64,000 nt of DNA from an uncultured Pontibacter sp. (GCA_947499125.1 CANMMP010000004.1:248001-312000), one strand, 5' to 3'. Counted from the first letter of the stretch, positions 29,019 to 39,677 are shown. Notes: a model not told the origin generated them from the sequence alone. Numbers and translations are program-made.

Positions 29019-30421
29019 GCTACAGGCTCTTTAGAATTCTCTTTCTGGTAGTATGAGTTCAGGGTAGCCACTATTCTCTCATTGCTGTCAATATTGTAGA
29101 AGTCAGGCATAAGCGTATCAGCAAAAGTCAAGAAGTCACCAAAAAACTTACCCTGTAAAATGATAATTCTTGAATCATTCAAGTTCTTAATTCTTTCGAT
29201 ATGAGGATTGTCTGTGCCTACATAGTCAACTATAATGAGTGTAAAGGAAGGATTTGATAAAGCTTGAAAAATGATGTCATTAAAGTGTTCATCAGCAAAA
29301 GCGTATCCTACAGTAATCAAGACAGATTGGGACTGGTTTATTGTAGATGCAAACTGCCTAAAAAGCTCAGAATAAGGTAAATCTAATGTGTAGGATTTTT
29401 TTACTGCTGTTGGGTAAATAATGATCTCGCCTTTCTTCTCTTCTTTCTGGATTAAAGGTAAAGCCATTTCTTCTATACCGTAAAGGTTGTTAGAGTTCAA
29501 TTTATCTGAATTCACCCAGGAGAGGGACCCATGAAGCTTATAATAGCGTACTACTTTTTCAATTCTTTGTACTTTACCAGATGTTGTAGAACCCGGATAA
29601 AATATGTCGTATTGAAATGTTTCAGGTTTAAACAACCTTTTGTGAAAACCCGAGAAGCCATCAATGTAATGGATACCGAGTCTGTCGAAGGAGTATTCAA
29701 AGGCAAGGTCGTAATTAGATGTGAAAATATTTGCCCGTCTTAGGTTTAATGGCCTTTGAAGTAAAGCTTTCAGAAATTTCTCATGGAAAATGTATTTGCT
29801 TTCTTTCTCAAGTAAATTCCCTTGCTCAATTTGATGATCTGACCAGCTCTCTTTTTTTAATTTAATTAACCATTCAGGAACCTGCCTTTTCTCTACATCG
29901 CAAATCAAAAAGAGACCTTCTTTAATCTTTACAATCAATTCCTTGATACAATCTGTTCGAGGCGTGCTTGTATCTTCATCAAGTAGATAGTCTTTAGCAA
30001 TCAAGAAATTAAGCACTCTCTCAAATTCAGTTGCTATTTCCCCTGAACTTTCTATTCTCTTAAAATTTTCACCTTCACCTTCTCTTTGTATCTCCCATTC
30101 TTTTACATTAGTTAAAGTGCTGCTTTGAATTTTTTCAATAGTAGAAACAAATTCCTTGTAGATTTCCTTTCCGATTACCAGTTCTTGTTCTTTTAGATAC
30201 TCCTCAACTTCAACGGGGAAATTACGAATGGCTACCGCACCTAAGTGTATAGAAGTACCAGATCCAAACAGGAAGCTTACATTATCTAACTCAAGATAAT
30301 TTTTTAGAAGCAATCTAACCCTTTCAATTGTTTTTAATTCATCATCTTCATCACTCCATGATGAAATTTTATCATGGCTACCTATATAAATTTTGTTTTC
30401 TTCAGGGTTGAAATACTTCAT
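29015..30421 (-). CDS. SIR2 family NADase-like defence protein
   Basis: VSFLFGSGTSIHLGA, IFTSNYDLAFEYSFDRLG, YKLHGSLSWV; 4-nt overlap with herA-like gene; ATG at 30421 preferred over the TTG at 30481. Confidence 0.85.
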   Translation of the reverse strand: MKYFNPEENKIYIGSHDKISSWSDEDDELKTIERVRLLLKNYLELDNVSFLFGSGTSIHLGAVAIRNFPVEVEEYLKEQELVIGKEIYKEFVSTIEKIQSSTLTNVKEWEIQREGEGENFKRIESSGEIATEFERVLNFLIAKDYLLDEDTSTPRTDCIKELIVKIKEGLFLICDVEKRQVPEWLIKLKKESWSDHQIEQGNLLEKESKYIFHEKFLKALLQRPLNLRRANIFTSNYDLAFEYSFDRLGIHYIDGFSGFHKRLFKPETFQYDIFYPGSTTSGKVQRIEKVVRYYKLHGSLSWVNSDKLNSNNLYGIEEMALPLIQKEEKKGEIIIYPTAVKKSYTLDLPYSELFRQFASTINQSQSVLITVGYAFADEHFNDIIFQALSNPSFTLIIVDYVGTDNPHIERIKNLNDSRIIILQGKFFGDFLTFADTLMPDFYNIDSNERIVATLNSYYQKENSKEPVA

Positions 30422-30651
30422 ATTACTTAAAGGTGAATTCTTTAAAAGATGAAAGGCTTGAAGATAAAGATTTAAAACCAATATTCTATTTATACTATAT
30501 AGAGTGAAGTCACCTAAATAAAATTAAGTGATTTTTGCCAAGCTTATTGAAGCTTTGTGTTGCTAAAACCTAAATTAAAAATTGATAGGTAAGCTTTTGC
30601 CTAATTAGGAGGGAATGAATGTTTGTACGTAAATGTGTACGCAGATTAATA

Positions 30652-30687
30652 AAAAAAGCCCTTCAGATTTAACTGAAGGGCTTTTTA
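30652..30687. terminator. Terminator downstream of tRNA-Glu (minus strand)
   Basis: AAAAAGCCCTTCAG...CTGAAGGGCTTTTT hairpin. Confidence 0.8.
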
Positions 30688-30688
30688 G

Positions 30689-30760
30689 TAGTCCGTAGGG
30701 GAATCGAACCCCTGTTGCCAGAATGAAAATCTGGAGTCCTAACCCCTAGACGAACGGACC
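30689..30760 (-). tRNA. tRNA-Glu (anticodon TTC)
   Basis: Reverse complement GGTCCGTTCGTCTAGGGGTTAGGACTCCAGATTTTCATTCTGGCAACAGGGGTTCGATTCCCCTACGGACTA folds as a cloverleaf; anticodon loop TTTTCAT. Confidence 0.95.
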
Positions 30761-30951
30761 ATTCTGCTGAATTGTGGTGCAAATATAAGGGCAGATTAAG
30801 TTATCACAAACTATAGCGGCTGTTTTTTTTAATGCAAAGTATAAGCAGCTGAATGTCAGATTTTAAATTTTGTTAACTATAGCTATCAAGTATAAACTAA
30901 TAAAGTAACTATACTTTTAAACTACGTATAGTTTCCTAAAAAAGGATTCGT

Positions 30952-31380
30952 ATGAGTAGAATAGTTAAAGTATCTGCTGAGCAACCCAATGGGCTTTTGG
31001 CTGACATACAAATGGGTAACCAACGGTATGAAATAGATGAGTCTGGCATTGAATCTGGTCAGGATTCGGGGCCTACACCTTATGACTATATTATGAGTGC
31101 GCTTGGTGCCTGTACTGTTATCACCTTGCACATGTATGCCAGCCGCAAACAATGGCCGTTACTAAAAGCAGAAGTGGAACTGGTGCATGACAGAGTATAT
31201 GCAACTGACTGTGCGCACTGCGACGACAAAGAAGCCAAGATCTCACGGATAACAAAAGTATTAAAGCTGACCGGAGACTTAACAACAGAGCAGCGATCGC
31301 GACTTGAACAAATTTCGGCCAGGTGCCCGGTACAGAAAACATTACAGTCGGGTATGTTAGTTGAGACCAAGCTGGTATAG
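30952..31380 (+). CDS. OsmC family protein
   Basis: PTPYDYIMSALGACTVITLHMYASRKQWPL and ISARCPVQKTL. Confidence 0.88.
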   Translation: MSRIVKVSAEQPNGLLADIQMGNQRYEIDESGIESGQDSGPTPYDYIMSALGACTVITLHMYASRKQWPLLKAEVELVHDRVYATDCAHCDDKEAKISRITKVLKLTGDLTTEQRSRLEQISARCPVQKTLQSGMLVETKLV

Positions 31381-31473
31381 GCTTTCTTTATTATTGATAC
31401 TGAGAGCGATTTTGGTATATTCGTGAACTATAACCATGCTGGCAAATCTTTTAATTTGCTGCTTCATCCAGCT

Positions 31474-32781
31474 ATGCTCAGGAAACTATCTTTCTTTTTT
31501 ATACTTTCTATAATCATTTCGCCTGGTTGCGTTCCTCTTGAAGAACAGGGGCAGAGCAGCTCAGCCGGTCAGCAGGCTCAACTCCGGTACGAAGACTACA
31601 TCTATAATGAAAGTATAAGATCGGTGCAGTGTTACCTGGCCACGGGCGTTCCTGAGGAGGTACTGGAACCTGCAGTAACCTCGTTACAGCAAAGCCGGCC
31701 AATTATGCTGGAGTTTGATCGGCTTAATGTCGGTCCGCAGCGGTTGGTTGCTAAACTGATCCATTGCAACTATAACTGGACTCCTTCTAACCTGACTGAA
31801 ACACAATACCTAAGTGATTTTAATGAGTTCTTTATAACCGATGTACAGAATTCGGTTAACACGCGTGTGCCTTATGTACACTATAAATTCAGGATGCCAC
31901 GGGTAAAGCTAAGCGGTAACTATATTATAGAAGTGCGGGAGGAGGGTGGTAACCTGCTACTGACACGCAGGCTTATGGTTTACCAGAACCTGACCACAGT
32001 AACAGCTAAACTTGGATTGCCTGCTGGTTCAACTGGCCGCGAGACAAGGCAGCCCGTTGAATTTAATGTGTTTTACCAGGACTATGAACTTATAAACCCG
32101 GCAATGGAAGTGAAGGCTGTACTACGTCAGAACCACCGTTGGGATAATGCTAAGTTTATACCTTCGCCGACATTTGTGCGCGACCACCTGAAACGACTGG
32201 AATATGTATTCTTCGAACCGAAAGATAATTTCCTGGGCATGAGCGAGTATAGGCCTTTCGACACCCGGAGTATACGCTACAATGGAATTGGTGTAAGCAA
32301 CATAAATACTGAAGCAAATCCTATTGAGGTTTATTTACAGATCGATAAAAATCGTTCGACAGAAGTATACAGTCAGGAGCCGGATATAAATGGAAAAATG
32401 ATCTTGAATAACCGCGAGTATGGCAATGGAGATGTTAATGCAGACTATACCTGGGTTGATTTTGAACTGAAGACGACAGAAGAACATACCGGGCAAGTAT
32501 ATATTCTGGGTTTATTAACTGATTGGAAACTGAACCCTGATGCACGCATGAAGTATAACCCCGAGCAAGGCGCTTATAGTGGTAAATTACTGCTTAAACA
32601 AGGTTATTATAACTACCAGTATGTACTGAAGCGTAACAATTTGTTGGATTATAGTTTTTACGAAGGAAGCCATTTCCAGACGGAGAACAGTTACGACATC
32701 CTGATCTATTATCGTCCGCCCGGCACCCGCGCTGATCTGCTGATAGGCTATGAAGAGATATTTTTTAACAGAAGAAGGTAG
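31474..32781 (+). CDS. DUF5103-type lipoprotein of Bacteroidetes
   Basis: Lipobox MLRKLSFFFILSIIISPGC; ORF may start at 31423. Confidence 0.65.
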   Translation: MLRKLSFFFILSIIISPGCVPLEEQGQSSSAGQQAQLRYEDYIYNESIRSVQCYLATGVPEEVLEPAVTSLQQSRPIMLEFDRLNVGPQRLVAKLIHCNYNWTPSNLTETQYLSDFNEFFITDVQNSVNTRVPYVHYKFRMPRVKLSGNYIIEVREEGGNLLLTRRLMVYQNLTTVTAKLGLPAGSTGRETRQPVEFNVFYQDYELINPAMEVKAVLRQNHRWDNAKFIPSPTFVRDHLKRLEYVFFEPKDNFLGMSEYRPFDTRSIRYNGIGVSNINTEANPIEVYLQIDKNRSTEVYSQEPDINGKMILNNREYGNGDVNADYTWVDFELKTTEEHTGQVYILGLLTDWKLNPDARMKYNPEQGAYSGKLLLKQGYYNYQYVLKRNNLLDYSFYEGSHFQTENSYDILIYYRPPGTRADLLIGYEEIFFNRRR

Positions 32782-32872
32782 TATTGTTAATAAATTAAAT
32801 TATACTTTCATACATACTGCAAATACACGAAAGCTTACTTCTATACATTAGTACGTTTCTATTAAAAATAAA

Positions 32873-33502
32873 ATGTCCAGTATCCAAAAAGCCTATAACA
32901 GCTGGGCCTCTCAATACGATACCAACGAAAATAAAACACGTGATTTAGAGGGTACTGCTTTACAAACTATACTTTCAACTATAGATTTTAAGCAGGTACT
33001 GGAAATTGGCTGCGGAACCGGTAAGAATTCTTTGTGGCTGTCTGAAAAAGCTGATCATGTAACTGCGGTGGATTTTTCAGAAGAGATGCTGGCCAAAGCG
33101 AAGGAGAAAGTAACATCAGATAAAGTAAACTTCGTTCAGGCTGACATTATCAAAGGATGGAGCTTCGAAAGTGGAATGTATGATCTGGTAACTTTTAGCC
33201 TGGTGCTGGAGCACATCGAAAACCTGGAGCATATTTTCAGGCAAGCTGCGGATATGTTGGTTTCTGGCGGGTATGTTTACATAGGTGAATTACATCCGTT
33301 CAAACAATATACAGGCAGCAAAGCCCGCTTCGATACGGAAGATGGCCTGCAGGTACTGGAATGTTACACGCACCATACTTCAGACTTCATACAGGCTGCT
33401 AAACAGCATGGATTTGTAGTTTCCGATCTCAACGAGTTCTTCGACGATAACGACCGCACTCAGATTCCAAGGATATTAACTATAGTTTTGCAGAAAGTAT
33501 AA
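32873..33502 (+). CDS. Class I SAM-dependent methyltransferase
   Basis: VLEIGCGTGKNSLWL, VTAVDFSEEMLAKAKEK. Confidence 0.85.
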   Translation: MSSIQKAYNSWASQYDTNENKTRDLEGTALQTILSTIDFKQVLEIGCGTGKNSLWLSEKADHVTAVDFSEEMLAKAKEKVTSDKVNFVQADIIKGWSFESGMYDLVTFSLVLEHIENLEHIFRQAADMLVSGGYVYIGELHPFKQYTGSKARFDTEDGLQVLECYTHHTSDFIQAAKQHGFVVSDLNEFFDDNDRTQIPRILTIVLQKV

Positions 33503-33504
33503 AA

Positions 33505-33536
33505 CAAAAAGGGCAACTATAAAGCTGCCCTTTTCT
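33505..33536. terminator. Bidirectional terminator
   Basis: aaaagggca...tgcccttttc between convergent genes. Confidence 0.7.
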
Positions 33537-33554
33537 ATATATTAAAAGTATAAA

Positions 33555-34652
33555 TTACACGTTGAAACGGAAGTGCATGATGTCGCCATCCTGTACAACA
33601 TATTCTTTACCTTCCACAGCCATTTTACCGGCTTCTTTAATTTTAGCTTCAGATTTAAACTCCTGGTAATCTTTAAGCTTAATTACCTCCGCACGAATAA
33701 AACCTTTCTCGAAGTCAGTGTGAATTACACCGGCAGCAGCAGGGGCTTTCCAGCCTTTTTCAATCGTCCAGGCACGTACTTCTTTAACACCGGCAGTAAA
33801 GTATGTTATCAGGTTTAGCAAACTGTAAGAAGCCTTTATAAGCTTACTTAAACCAGACTCCTTTAAGTTATACTCAGCCAGGAACATTTCTTTTTCTTCC
33901 GGGTCGGTCAACTCAGCGATCTGAGCCTCAATAGAAGCAGAGATGAGAACAACCTGCGCATTTTCTGCCTTTACGTGCTCTTCCAATGCTTTCGAAAACT
34001 GATTACCTGTGTTTACAGATTCCTCATCTACGTTAGCAGCATAAACTACCGGCTTCTCAGTTAGTAGATTAAGGTCTTTCACAGTTTCCTTTTCCTCGTC
34101 CGTTGCATCTAAGCTGCGAGCATTTTGGCCTTGTTCCAAATGTGCTTTATACCGTTCAAGTGTTGCCAGTTCTTTCTTTGCTTTTGCATCACCGGCTTTG
34201 GCAGAGCGCTGCACTTTCAGCATCATTTTATCAATCGACTCCAGATCTTTCAATTGCAGTTCTGTATCGATAATCTCTTTATCAGAGATCGGATCTACTT
34301 TACCAGACACGTGTACAATGTTCGGGTCTTCGAAGCAACGCACTACGTGTATAATGGCATCTACCTCGCGTATGTTCGCCAGGAACTTGTTACCCAGACC
34401 TTCGCCTTTGCTTGCACCTTTTACAAGTCCGGCAATGTCCACGAACTCGATAACAGTTGGCAGCACGCGCTCCGGATGAACCAGTTCTTCCAAGATCTGC
34501 AGTCGCTCGTCGGGCACAGTAATAATGCCCACGTTTGGCTCGATGGTACAGAAAGGATAGTTGGCAGATTCTGCCTTGGCGTTAGAAATAGCGTTGAATA
34601 AAGTTGACTTACCTACGTTTGGCAGGCCTACGATGCCGCATCTTAATCCCAT
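33555..34652 (-). CDS. ychF: Redox-regulated ATPase YchF/Ola1
   Basis: MGLRCGIVGLPNVGKSTLFNAIS, FVDIAGLVKGASKGEGLGNKFL. Confidence 0.97.
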   Translation of the reverse strand: MGLRCGIVGLPNVGKSTLFNAISNAKAESANYPFCTIEPNVGIITVPDERLQILEELVHPERVLPTVIEFVDIAGLVKGASKGEGLGNKFLANIREVDAIIHVVRCFEDPNIVHVSGKVDPISDKEIIDTELQLKDLESIDKMMLKVQRSAKAGDAKAKKELATLERYKAHLEQGQNARSLDATDEEKETVKDLNLLTEKPVVYAANVDEESVNTGNQFSKALEEHVKAENAQVVLISASIEAQIAELTDPEEKEMFLAEYNLKESGLSKLIKASYSLLNLITYFTAGVKEVRAWTIEKGWKAPAAAGVIHTDFEKGFIRAEVIKLKDYQEFKSEAKIKEAGKMAVEGKEYVVQDGDIMHFRFNV

Positions 34653-34862
34653 GTATTTTTAGTAGTTAATTTCAGGGTGCAAAGATAAGCTTTTTTGTTG
34701 ATTGGTTTATAGTTAGATGATAAAGTATAGTGAAGGAAACTTGGTCGGGTTTAGGCCAGATTTTATAGTTAGAGAAGACTTATACTTGAAAATTACGTGC
34801 GCTTAATGAGCCGAGTATATGATAAAGCTTACAGTTATCCTGACTGAGCTAAAGCTTTAAAA

Positions 34863-34893
34863 GAAAAGAGCCACTCGGGAAAGTGGCTTTTAG
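34863..34893. terminator. Terminator hairpin
   Basis: aaaagagccactcgggaaagtggctttt. Confidence 0.65.
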
Positions 34894-34897
34894 TTGA

Positions 34898-35395
34898 TTA
34901 TACTTCTATAAATTTTACCCCATTGGCTACGAACCTGAGTTCTTCGCGCGGTTTCGTAATGGCTTTAATTTCCTCCGGCGTTTTACCTGCATCTTCAGCA
35001 TAATGCCGCTGGTCCTCAACCGAAATCACTTCGCGTTTGGCTGTTCCGTGTATCGTTACGGCTTTGCCAGCCAGGTCTTCAGCAGGTACAAAAAAGCCGT
35101 AATCCCGGAAAGTTACTTTGATCTTAGTGTCATCGGCAAGTCTAAGATCCATCCAGCACCCTTTCGACTGGCAGCTTTCCACGATCTCGCCGGTTATAGT
35201 TGCCTCAACTGAATCCTGGTTTGATACCGAATCGAGGAACTGGGTTACTGAAAGCAAGTTGCTGTCATCAAATTCCTGTCCGTAAACATATGTTTCTTCT
35301 TGTGTCTGAGTAACCTGTTCGTTGGCTTGTTCCTGGTTACAGGCGGTAAGCAAAGTGGCACTCATTATCAGTACAAAAAGTAATGTCTTGTTCAT
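34898..35395 (-). CDS. DUF4920-type lipoprotein
   Basis: Lipobox MNKTLLFVLIMSATLLTAC; ESCQSKGCWMDLRL; ATG 35395 preferred. Confidence 0.65.
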   Translation of the reverse strand: MNKTLLFVLIMSATLLTACNQEQANEQVTQTQEETYVYGQEFDDSNLLSVTQFLDSVSNQDSVEATITGEIVESCQSKGCWMDLRLADDTKIKVTFRDYGFFVPAEDLAGKAVTIHGTAKREVISVEDQRHYAEDAGKTPEEIKAITKPREELRFVANGVKFIEV

Positions 35396-35475
35396 GTCGG
35401 CGTAGTTCTGATTAATGGGCAAAGATACTAAATCGATGTAAATACACTATAAGTAGGTACAATTTAAACTGTTTA

Positions 35476-36048
35476 TCAATACCTTTCTACCCAGCGTGCA
35501 TTACTGATGTTGATTAGAACCCTGCCGGTTAAAATACGTGTATAACGTACTGGTATACTTGCCTGAAAGTTATCCAGCATTACATCGAAGTTGGTACCAA
35601 ACGTAAGTGTGTTGCGGTCGGGTGCAAAAACAACAGGTATGCGGGTCTGATTTGTTATGCCCTGTAAAGTAATATATGTTCGTTGCCTGAGCGGTTCCGG
35701 GTAAGGTTTGCCACTGTTTATAATATCGTCGGGCACATCTATCTGGAAAATGAATTCGGGAAACTTAGCGCCATATAACACATCATAAGCCATAGCCGGC
35801 GGAATAGTATCTGAGGTGGGTAGGAGAGAGTTTATGAGCACACTGCACTCCAGTTGCTCTGTCAGGCGGTTATACCTTACCAGTAATTGTTCTGATTTAA
35901 ACTCGTAACGCCCATAGGGACTTTCCAGCACAATTGTAATGTAATTTGAAGAAGTATAGGGCTGCCTGCTCTGCGCTTCGGAATGAGAGGAAAGCCCCAG
36001 GATTACCACAACCAAGAAGAAAAAAGAAAGTATAAATTTTTGATGCAT
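35476..36048 (-). CDS. YceI-like domain secreted protein
   Basis: Signal peptide; YEFKSEQLLVRYNRLTEQLEC; weak family assignment. Confidence 0.5.
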   Translation of the reverse strand: MHQKFILSFFFLVVVILGLSSHSEAQSRQPYTSSNYITIVLESPYGRYEFKSEQLLVRYNRLTEQLECSVLINSLLPTSDTIPPAMAYDVLYGAKFPEFIFQIDVPDDIINSGKPYPEPLRQRTYITLQGITNQTRIPVVFAPDRNTLTFGTNFDVMLDNFQASIPVRYTRILTGRVLINISNARWVERY

Positions 36049-36278
36049 AGGTTCTGTACTTAATCTACATTGTAATAAACGGCTGGCACGAGGCAGGGTA
36101 GGTCAAATGATCAGAAAAATATGATAGAGCCCGATTTCTATACTTTATAGCTCTTTAATTTAAAAGTATAATTCTTTGACTTAGGCTAAACAAAGCCAAA
36201 ACCGTATAGGTATATAAGTATACGGATTTAAGTTGTTGTAGCAGAGGCGGCGCAGGCATGTCCGGAGGAGTTTAATAC

Positions 36279-36905
36279 ATGGATTCAGATAAGAAAAATA
36301 AGATCGGCTCTAAGCAGCTGTCTACATTTAAGCAGATAGAGCGCATGCACCCTATCCGGATACTGCTTTACCTGAGCATGATGGGTATTAGCGTTTTGTT
36401 TCTGGTGATGGTAATTGCTTTCTGGCGTACAGGCGGGTTTGAGCATCAGAATGCCGACTTTCCGAAATTCTTTAGCATCAGTACTATTATCTTACTTGTA
36501 AGCAGCTATACTATAAGCCGTGTGCCAGCTATCTATAAAAAGGACAAGCTGCACAAAATGACCCGTTACCTGGGTTTTACAGTAGTGTTGAGCTTATTGT
36601 TTGTAGTAGCACAACTGTTAGGCTGGCGCGAAATGGAGGCCGCCGGAATTACGTTTAGTGGCAAGGTATCCGGTACTTATCTGTACCTGATCACAGCATT
36701 GCATATTTTACACCTCCTGGGTGGTATCATTTTCCTCTTTTTCCTGTTCTTTAAAACAGCTCACGTGGCCACCGACAGCGTTCGCAGCCTTATCTTTATC
36801 CGGGACCCGTACCGGCGCCTGCAACTGGCTATGCTGGCCAGCTACTGGCATTTCCTTGATTTTATTTGGCTGGGTCTATACCTGGTTTTCCTGTTCTCCT
36901 TTTAA
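36279..36905 (+). CDS. Cytochrome c oxidase subunit III-like (heme-copper oxidase subunit III)
   Basis: TALHILHLLGGIIFL, ASYWHFLDFIWLGLYLVF. Confidence 0.8.
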   Translation: MDSDKKNKIGSKQLSTFKQIERMHPIRILLYLSMMGISVLFLVMVIAFWRTGGFEHQNADFPKFFSISTIILLVSSYTISRVPAIYKKDKLHKMTRYLGFTVVLSLLFVVAQLLGWREMEAAGITFSGKVSGTYLYLITALHILHLLGGIIFLFFLFFKTAHVATDSVRSLIFIRDPYRRLQLAMLASYWHFLDFIWLGLYLVFLFSF

Positions 36906-36908
36906 GTT

Positions 36909-38792
36909 TTAGCGTACCAATGTAACATTCCCTTTTACCTGCCTGCTTCCAAAATCGATCACATAAAAGTATACACCTTCGGTAACACCATTGCCTGGCC
37001 ATTTAAAATTGGTTTCGGAGCTGTTGTATACTTCCACGCCCCAGCGGTTAAATACCTTTATGTTCCTGAACTGAGCCGTACAAAATTCAGCGGGTAAGCC
37101 AGGAATCTCAAAATAATCGTTCAGGCCATCGCCGTTAGGTGTAAATATATTGGGCGGGATGTACTCCTGTAGTTGTGGCACCCGTATTTTAAACTCCATG
37201 GATATAACAGGCGGCTGATCAGGGTTGCAGTTCTGTTCTTCAACTATAAAGTCAACTTTAACAACTCCCCGCAGCGCCATCAGGCAGTTAGCATTCAGCT
37301 TAAAAACGCCATTTGCAATTCCGTTTCCGGGCGTTGCCGTAAAACTCATCCCCAGGTCTTCTATAGAGAATCCATCCCCGATCGCTTTTAAGGTAAGCGG
37401 GTCCAGGTTCAGGTCCTCGGCATTAAAATGAGCCTCGAAGGGTTCATACAGGTCGAGTTCGTAAAGTATAGGTGCTTTGTCGGAGGTTAGGGTTGGAGTA
37501 TAGTTGATGATCTTAGGCTCTGCAATAAAACTTACCCTTAAGGTATCGAGGCGTGGAAGACTGCATCCATCATCCTGCACGATCAGGTCCAGTTGGTATA
37601 CTTCGCCATTGGTATCAAAGCAGTCATCAAAACACAAAGTAGCTTTTAAGGAGTCCTGTGTTGTTCCCTGATTTATTATACCTCGAAAAATACCCTCCAA
37701 CTCATAGTCTTTGTTTGTAAAATTAACAGGTTGCACCTTTAGCAGTACAAACTCCGAAATATCGGGGTCAGTGAAGTATACATCGATGCACCGCGAGCCA
37801 TCAGACACGATCTCGAGCACTTCACCTGCCTGGTAAAAGGCTTTATCCTTTTTTTTGCGGGCCATAACTTCAGGTGTTTGGTTGGTAGGGCAATCCAATA
37901 CCAATACCTGAAAATCGCGCCGAACTTCGCCTATCTTTTTATTATTCCTGAATTCCTGCACACGCACGCCAAATACAAACAGACCTGTCTGGTTGGGGCG
38001 CATTGTAAGCCGACCTGTTTTTCTATCGATGTTTATAGGTGGGTTACCGAGAATCTGGGTAGTTGTGCCGTAGCCGGGTTGCCATTGCACTGGCGGGTAA
38101 TCGGCTGGTTGCGGCCGAATGTGCTCGTAACCTCTGGAACCATAAGCTGGCATGGATGGATTAGTAAATCCGTTTAACGGGGTAACCATGTCGTATACCA
38201 GGGAGTCACCATCCGGATCGTGGCCGGCAAAATCAAAATAGAATAATTCGTTTACACAGGCATAATCGCTGAGGGGCGGGAAGAGACGGGGAGAAGAGTT
38301 TATAAATGTACTTCCATTCTGCAGCAGAGCCGGAAACTCGAGGTAAAAAGTTTGGGCAGCATCTCTGGGCTCTATAATGTTTGTTATTGTCTCGTTTCGG
38401 CAGCAGCGTTCCCAGGATATATAATATCCATCCGGGTTGGCATACGAGGATGGAGACATGGTGATAGATTCGTAGTAAACTATTTTGCTTGTTTTGAGGC
38501 CGCCAACTGTGCAATCTATGTTCGTATAACGCACATTCGATTTTGACCGGCTCGGAAGTATAACTTCCCTTACAAAGCGGTTAGTCTTCTTTTCAAAAAT
38601 GTTAACAATGATATAGTCGTCTATTGCCAGCGGGTCGCCGTTTATATCATCGTTGTATAAATTAAGTGTAAGCCGGTATCTGTTACCCGATTCGTAGCGC
38701 AGCTCAAACTCACCGCCTACAATATGCGTTGCCCGGGCTACCCTCGGGCAGCAAAACAGAAATACAAAAAGCAGTAGTAAAATATGCTTCAT
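36909..38792 (-). CDS. Gliding-motility-associated C-terminal domain protein, T9SS type B cargo
   Basis: Signal peptide; NIFTPNGDGLNDYFEIPG ... IKVFNRWGVEVYNS ... GVYFYVIDFGSRQVKGNVTLVR. Confidence 0.88.
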   Translation of the reverse strand: MKHILLLLFVFLFCCPRVARATHIVGGEFELRYESGNRYRLTLNLYNDDINGDPLAIDDYIIVNIFEKKTNRFVREVILPSRSKSNVRYTNIDCTVGGLKTSKIVYYESITMSPSSYANPDGYYISWERCCRNETITNIIEPRDAAQTFYLEFPALLQNGSTFINSSPRLFPPLSDYACVNELFYFDFAGHDPDGDSLVYDMVTPLNGFTNPSMPAYGSRGYEHIRPQPADYPPVQWQPGYGTTTQILGNPPINIDRKTGRLTMRPNQTGLFVFGVRVQEFRNNKKIGEVRRDFQVLVLDCPTNQTPEVMARKKKDKAFYQAGEVLEIVSDGSRCIDVYFTDPDISEFVLLKVQPVNFTNKDYELEGIFRGIINQGTTQDSLKATLCFDDCFDTNGEVYQLDLIVQDDGCSLPRLDTLRVSFIAEPKIINYTPTLTSDKAPILYELDLYEPFEAHFNAEDLNLDPLTLKAIGDGFSIEDLGMSFTATPGNGIANGVFKLNANCLMALRGVVKVDFIVEEQNCNPDQPPVISMEFKIRVPQLQEYIPPNIFTPNGDGLNDYFEIPGLPAEFCTAQFRNIKVFNRWGVEVYNSSETNFKWPGNGVTEGVYFYVIDFGSRQVKGNVTLVR

Positions 38793-38905
38793 GTAACTAT
38801 AGGTTTATACCTGGTTACGTATAGGTTATACTTGATTTATAAATAACAGCTTAAAAATTCAGCTTATTATACTATTGTTGCGGTGTAGTAGTGCTGTTTA
38901 CGAAG

Positions 38906-39496
38906 TTAATCGTTTTGCGTTGATGGCAGAAGCTTATCGAGCAATTCCCGGAATGGTTTAGGTTGACTGAAGTGCTGGTCAGGTATCTCTTCGGTAATTA
39001 TGCGGATATAGCCCGGCCGGCCGTTAATTTTAGTATGATCGATAAGGATATGCCCGAAACGTTGATCGCAAAGCTGAGTGCCGGGCACATCGTGCGGGAG
39101 AGGAGTAAGCAGGTAAGTTTCTGTGGCCTGTATGTCTTTATCGTAAGACAGCTTGCGTTTGTGTGCGCTTTTCAGTTTGTAACCGAGTGCTAAAGCCTGG
39201 TCTTTCAGGTAATCAAACAGAAACGAAAATTCATCTGCTTTAAGGCTTGGGTCATAAAAAAGTACCGCCCCATTACGGTGGTTCTCGTGAAGTAACTGTA
39301 CGCGATAAGCATGCCTTAAACCAGCTTTCTGGTAATGGTAAGCTTTATTAAATGCACCAACAAGTATCTGCGACTGAGTAGATTTATTCCATGCCTCAAA
39401 CCGGGCACGATAGCTTGCGCCACGGCCTATTCCAGTGCAAGCCGGAGACTTACTGAACACTCCCAACAATCGTTTAAAAAATACGTTTAACGACAT
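38906..39496 (-). CDS. Conserved hypothetical protein
   Basis: 196-aa ORF with typical coding composition. Confidence 0.6.
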   Translation of the reverse strand: MSLNVFFKRLLGVFSKSPACTGIGRGASYRARFEAWNKSTQSQILVGAFNKAYHYQKAGLRHAYRVQLLHENHRNGAVLFYDPSLKADEFSFLFDYLKDQALALGYKLKSAHKRKLSYDKDIQATETYLLTPLPHDVPGTQLCDQRFGHILIDHTKINGRPGYIRIITEEIPDQHFSQPKPFRELLDKLLPSTQND

Positions 39497-39677
39497 TTAG
39501 TAATTTATAGCGAAACTTCTGTTACCCTGTTTTGTTTACGGTTTGCCCGTTTCGGACATTATTTACATTTACTTTTATTACTCTGCCAATTTAGAGCATA
39601 CAATTGCTATTACCAGGTAGCAACCGGTATTTAAACCGCCTACTAATGGGATAGTTTAAACTAATAATCATAAGAAG

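Noticed and set aside
20822-30760. tRNA-Glu as attachment site for an integrated defence island
   Set aside because: The island abuts the tRNA 3' side, but no repeat of the tRNA 3' end (tagtccgtaggggaatcgaacccc) was seen near 20.8-20.95 kb and no integrase was found.
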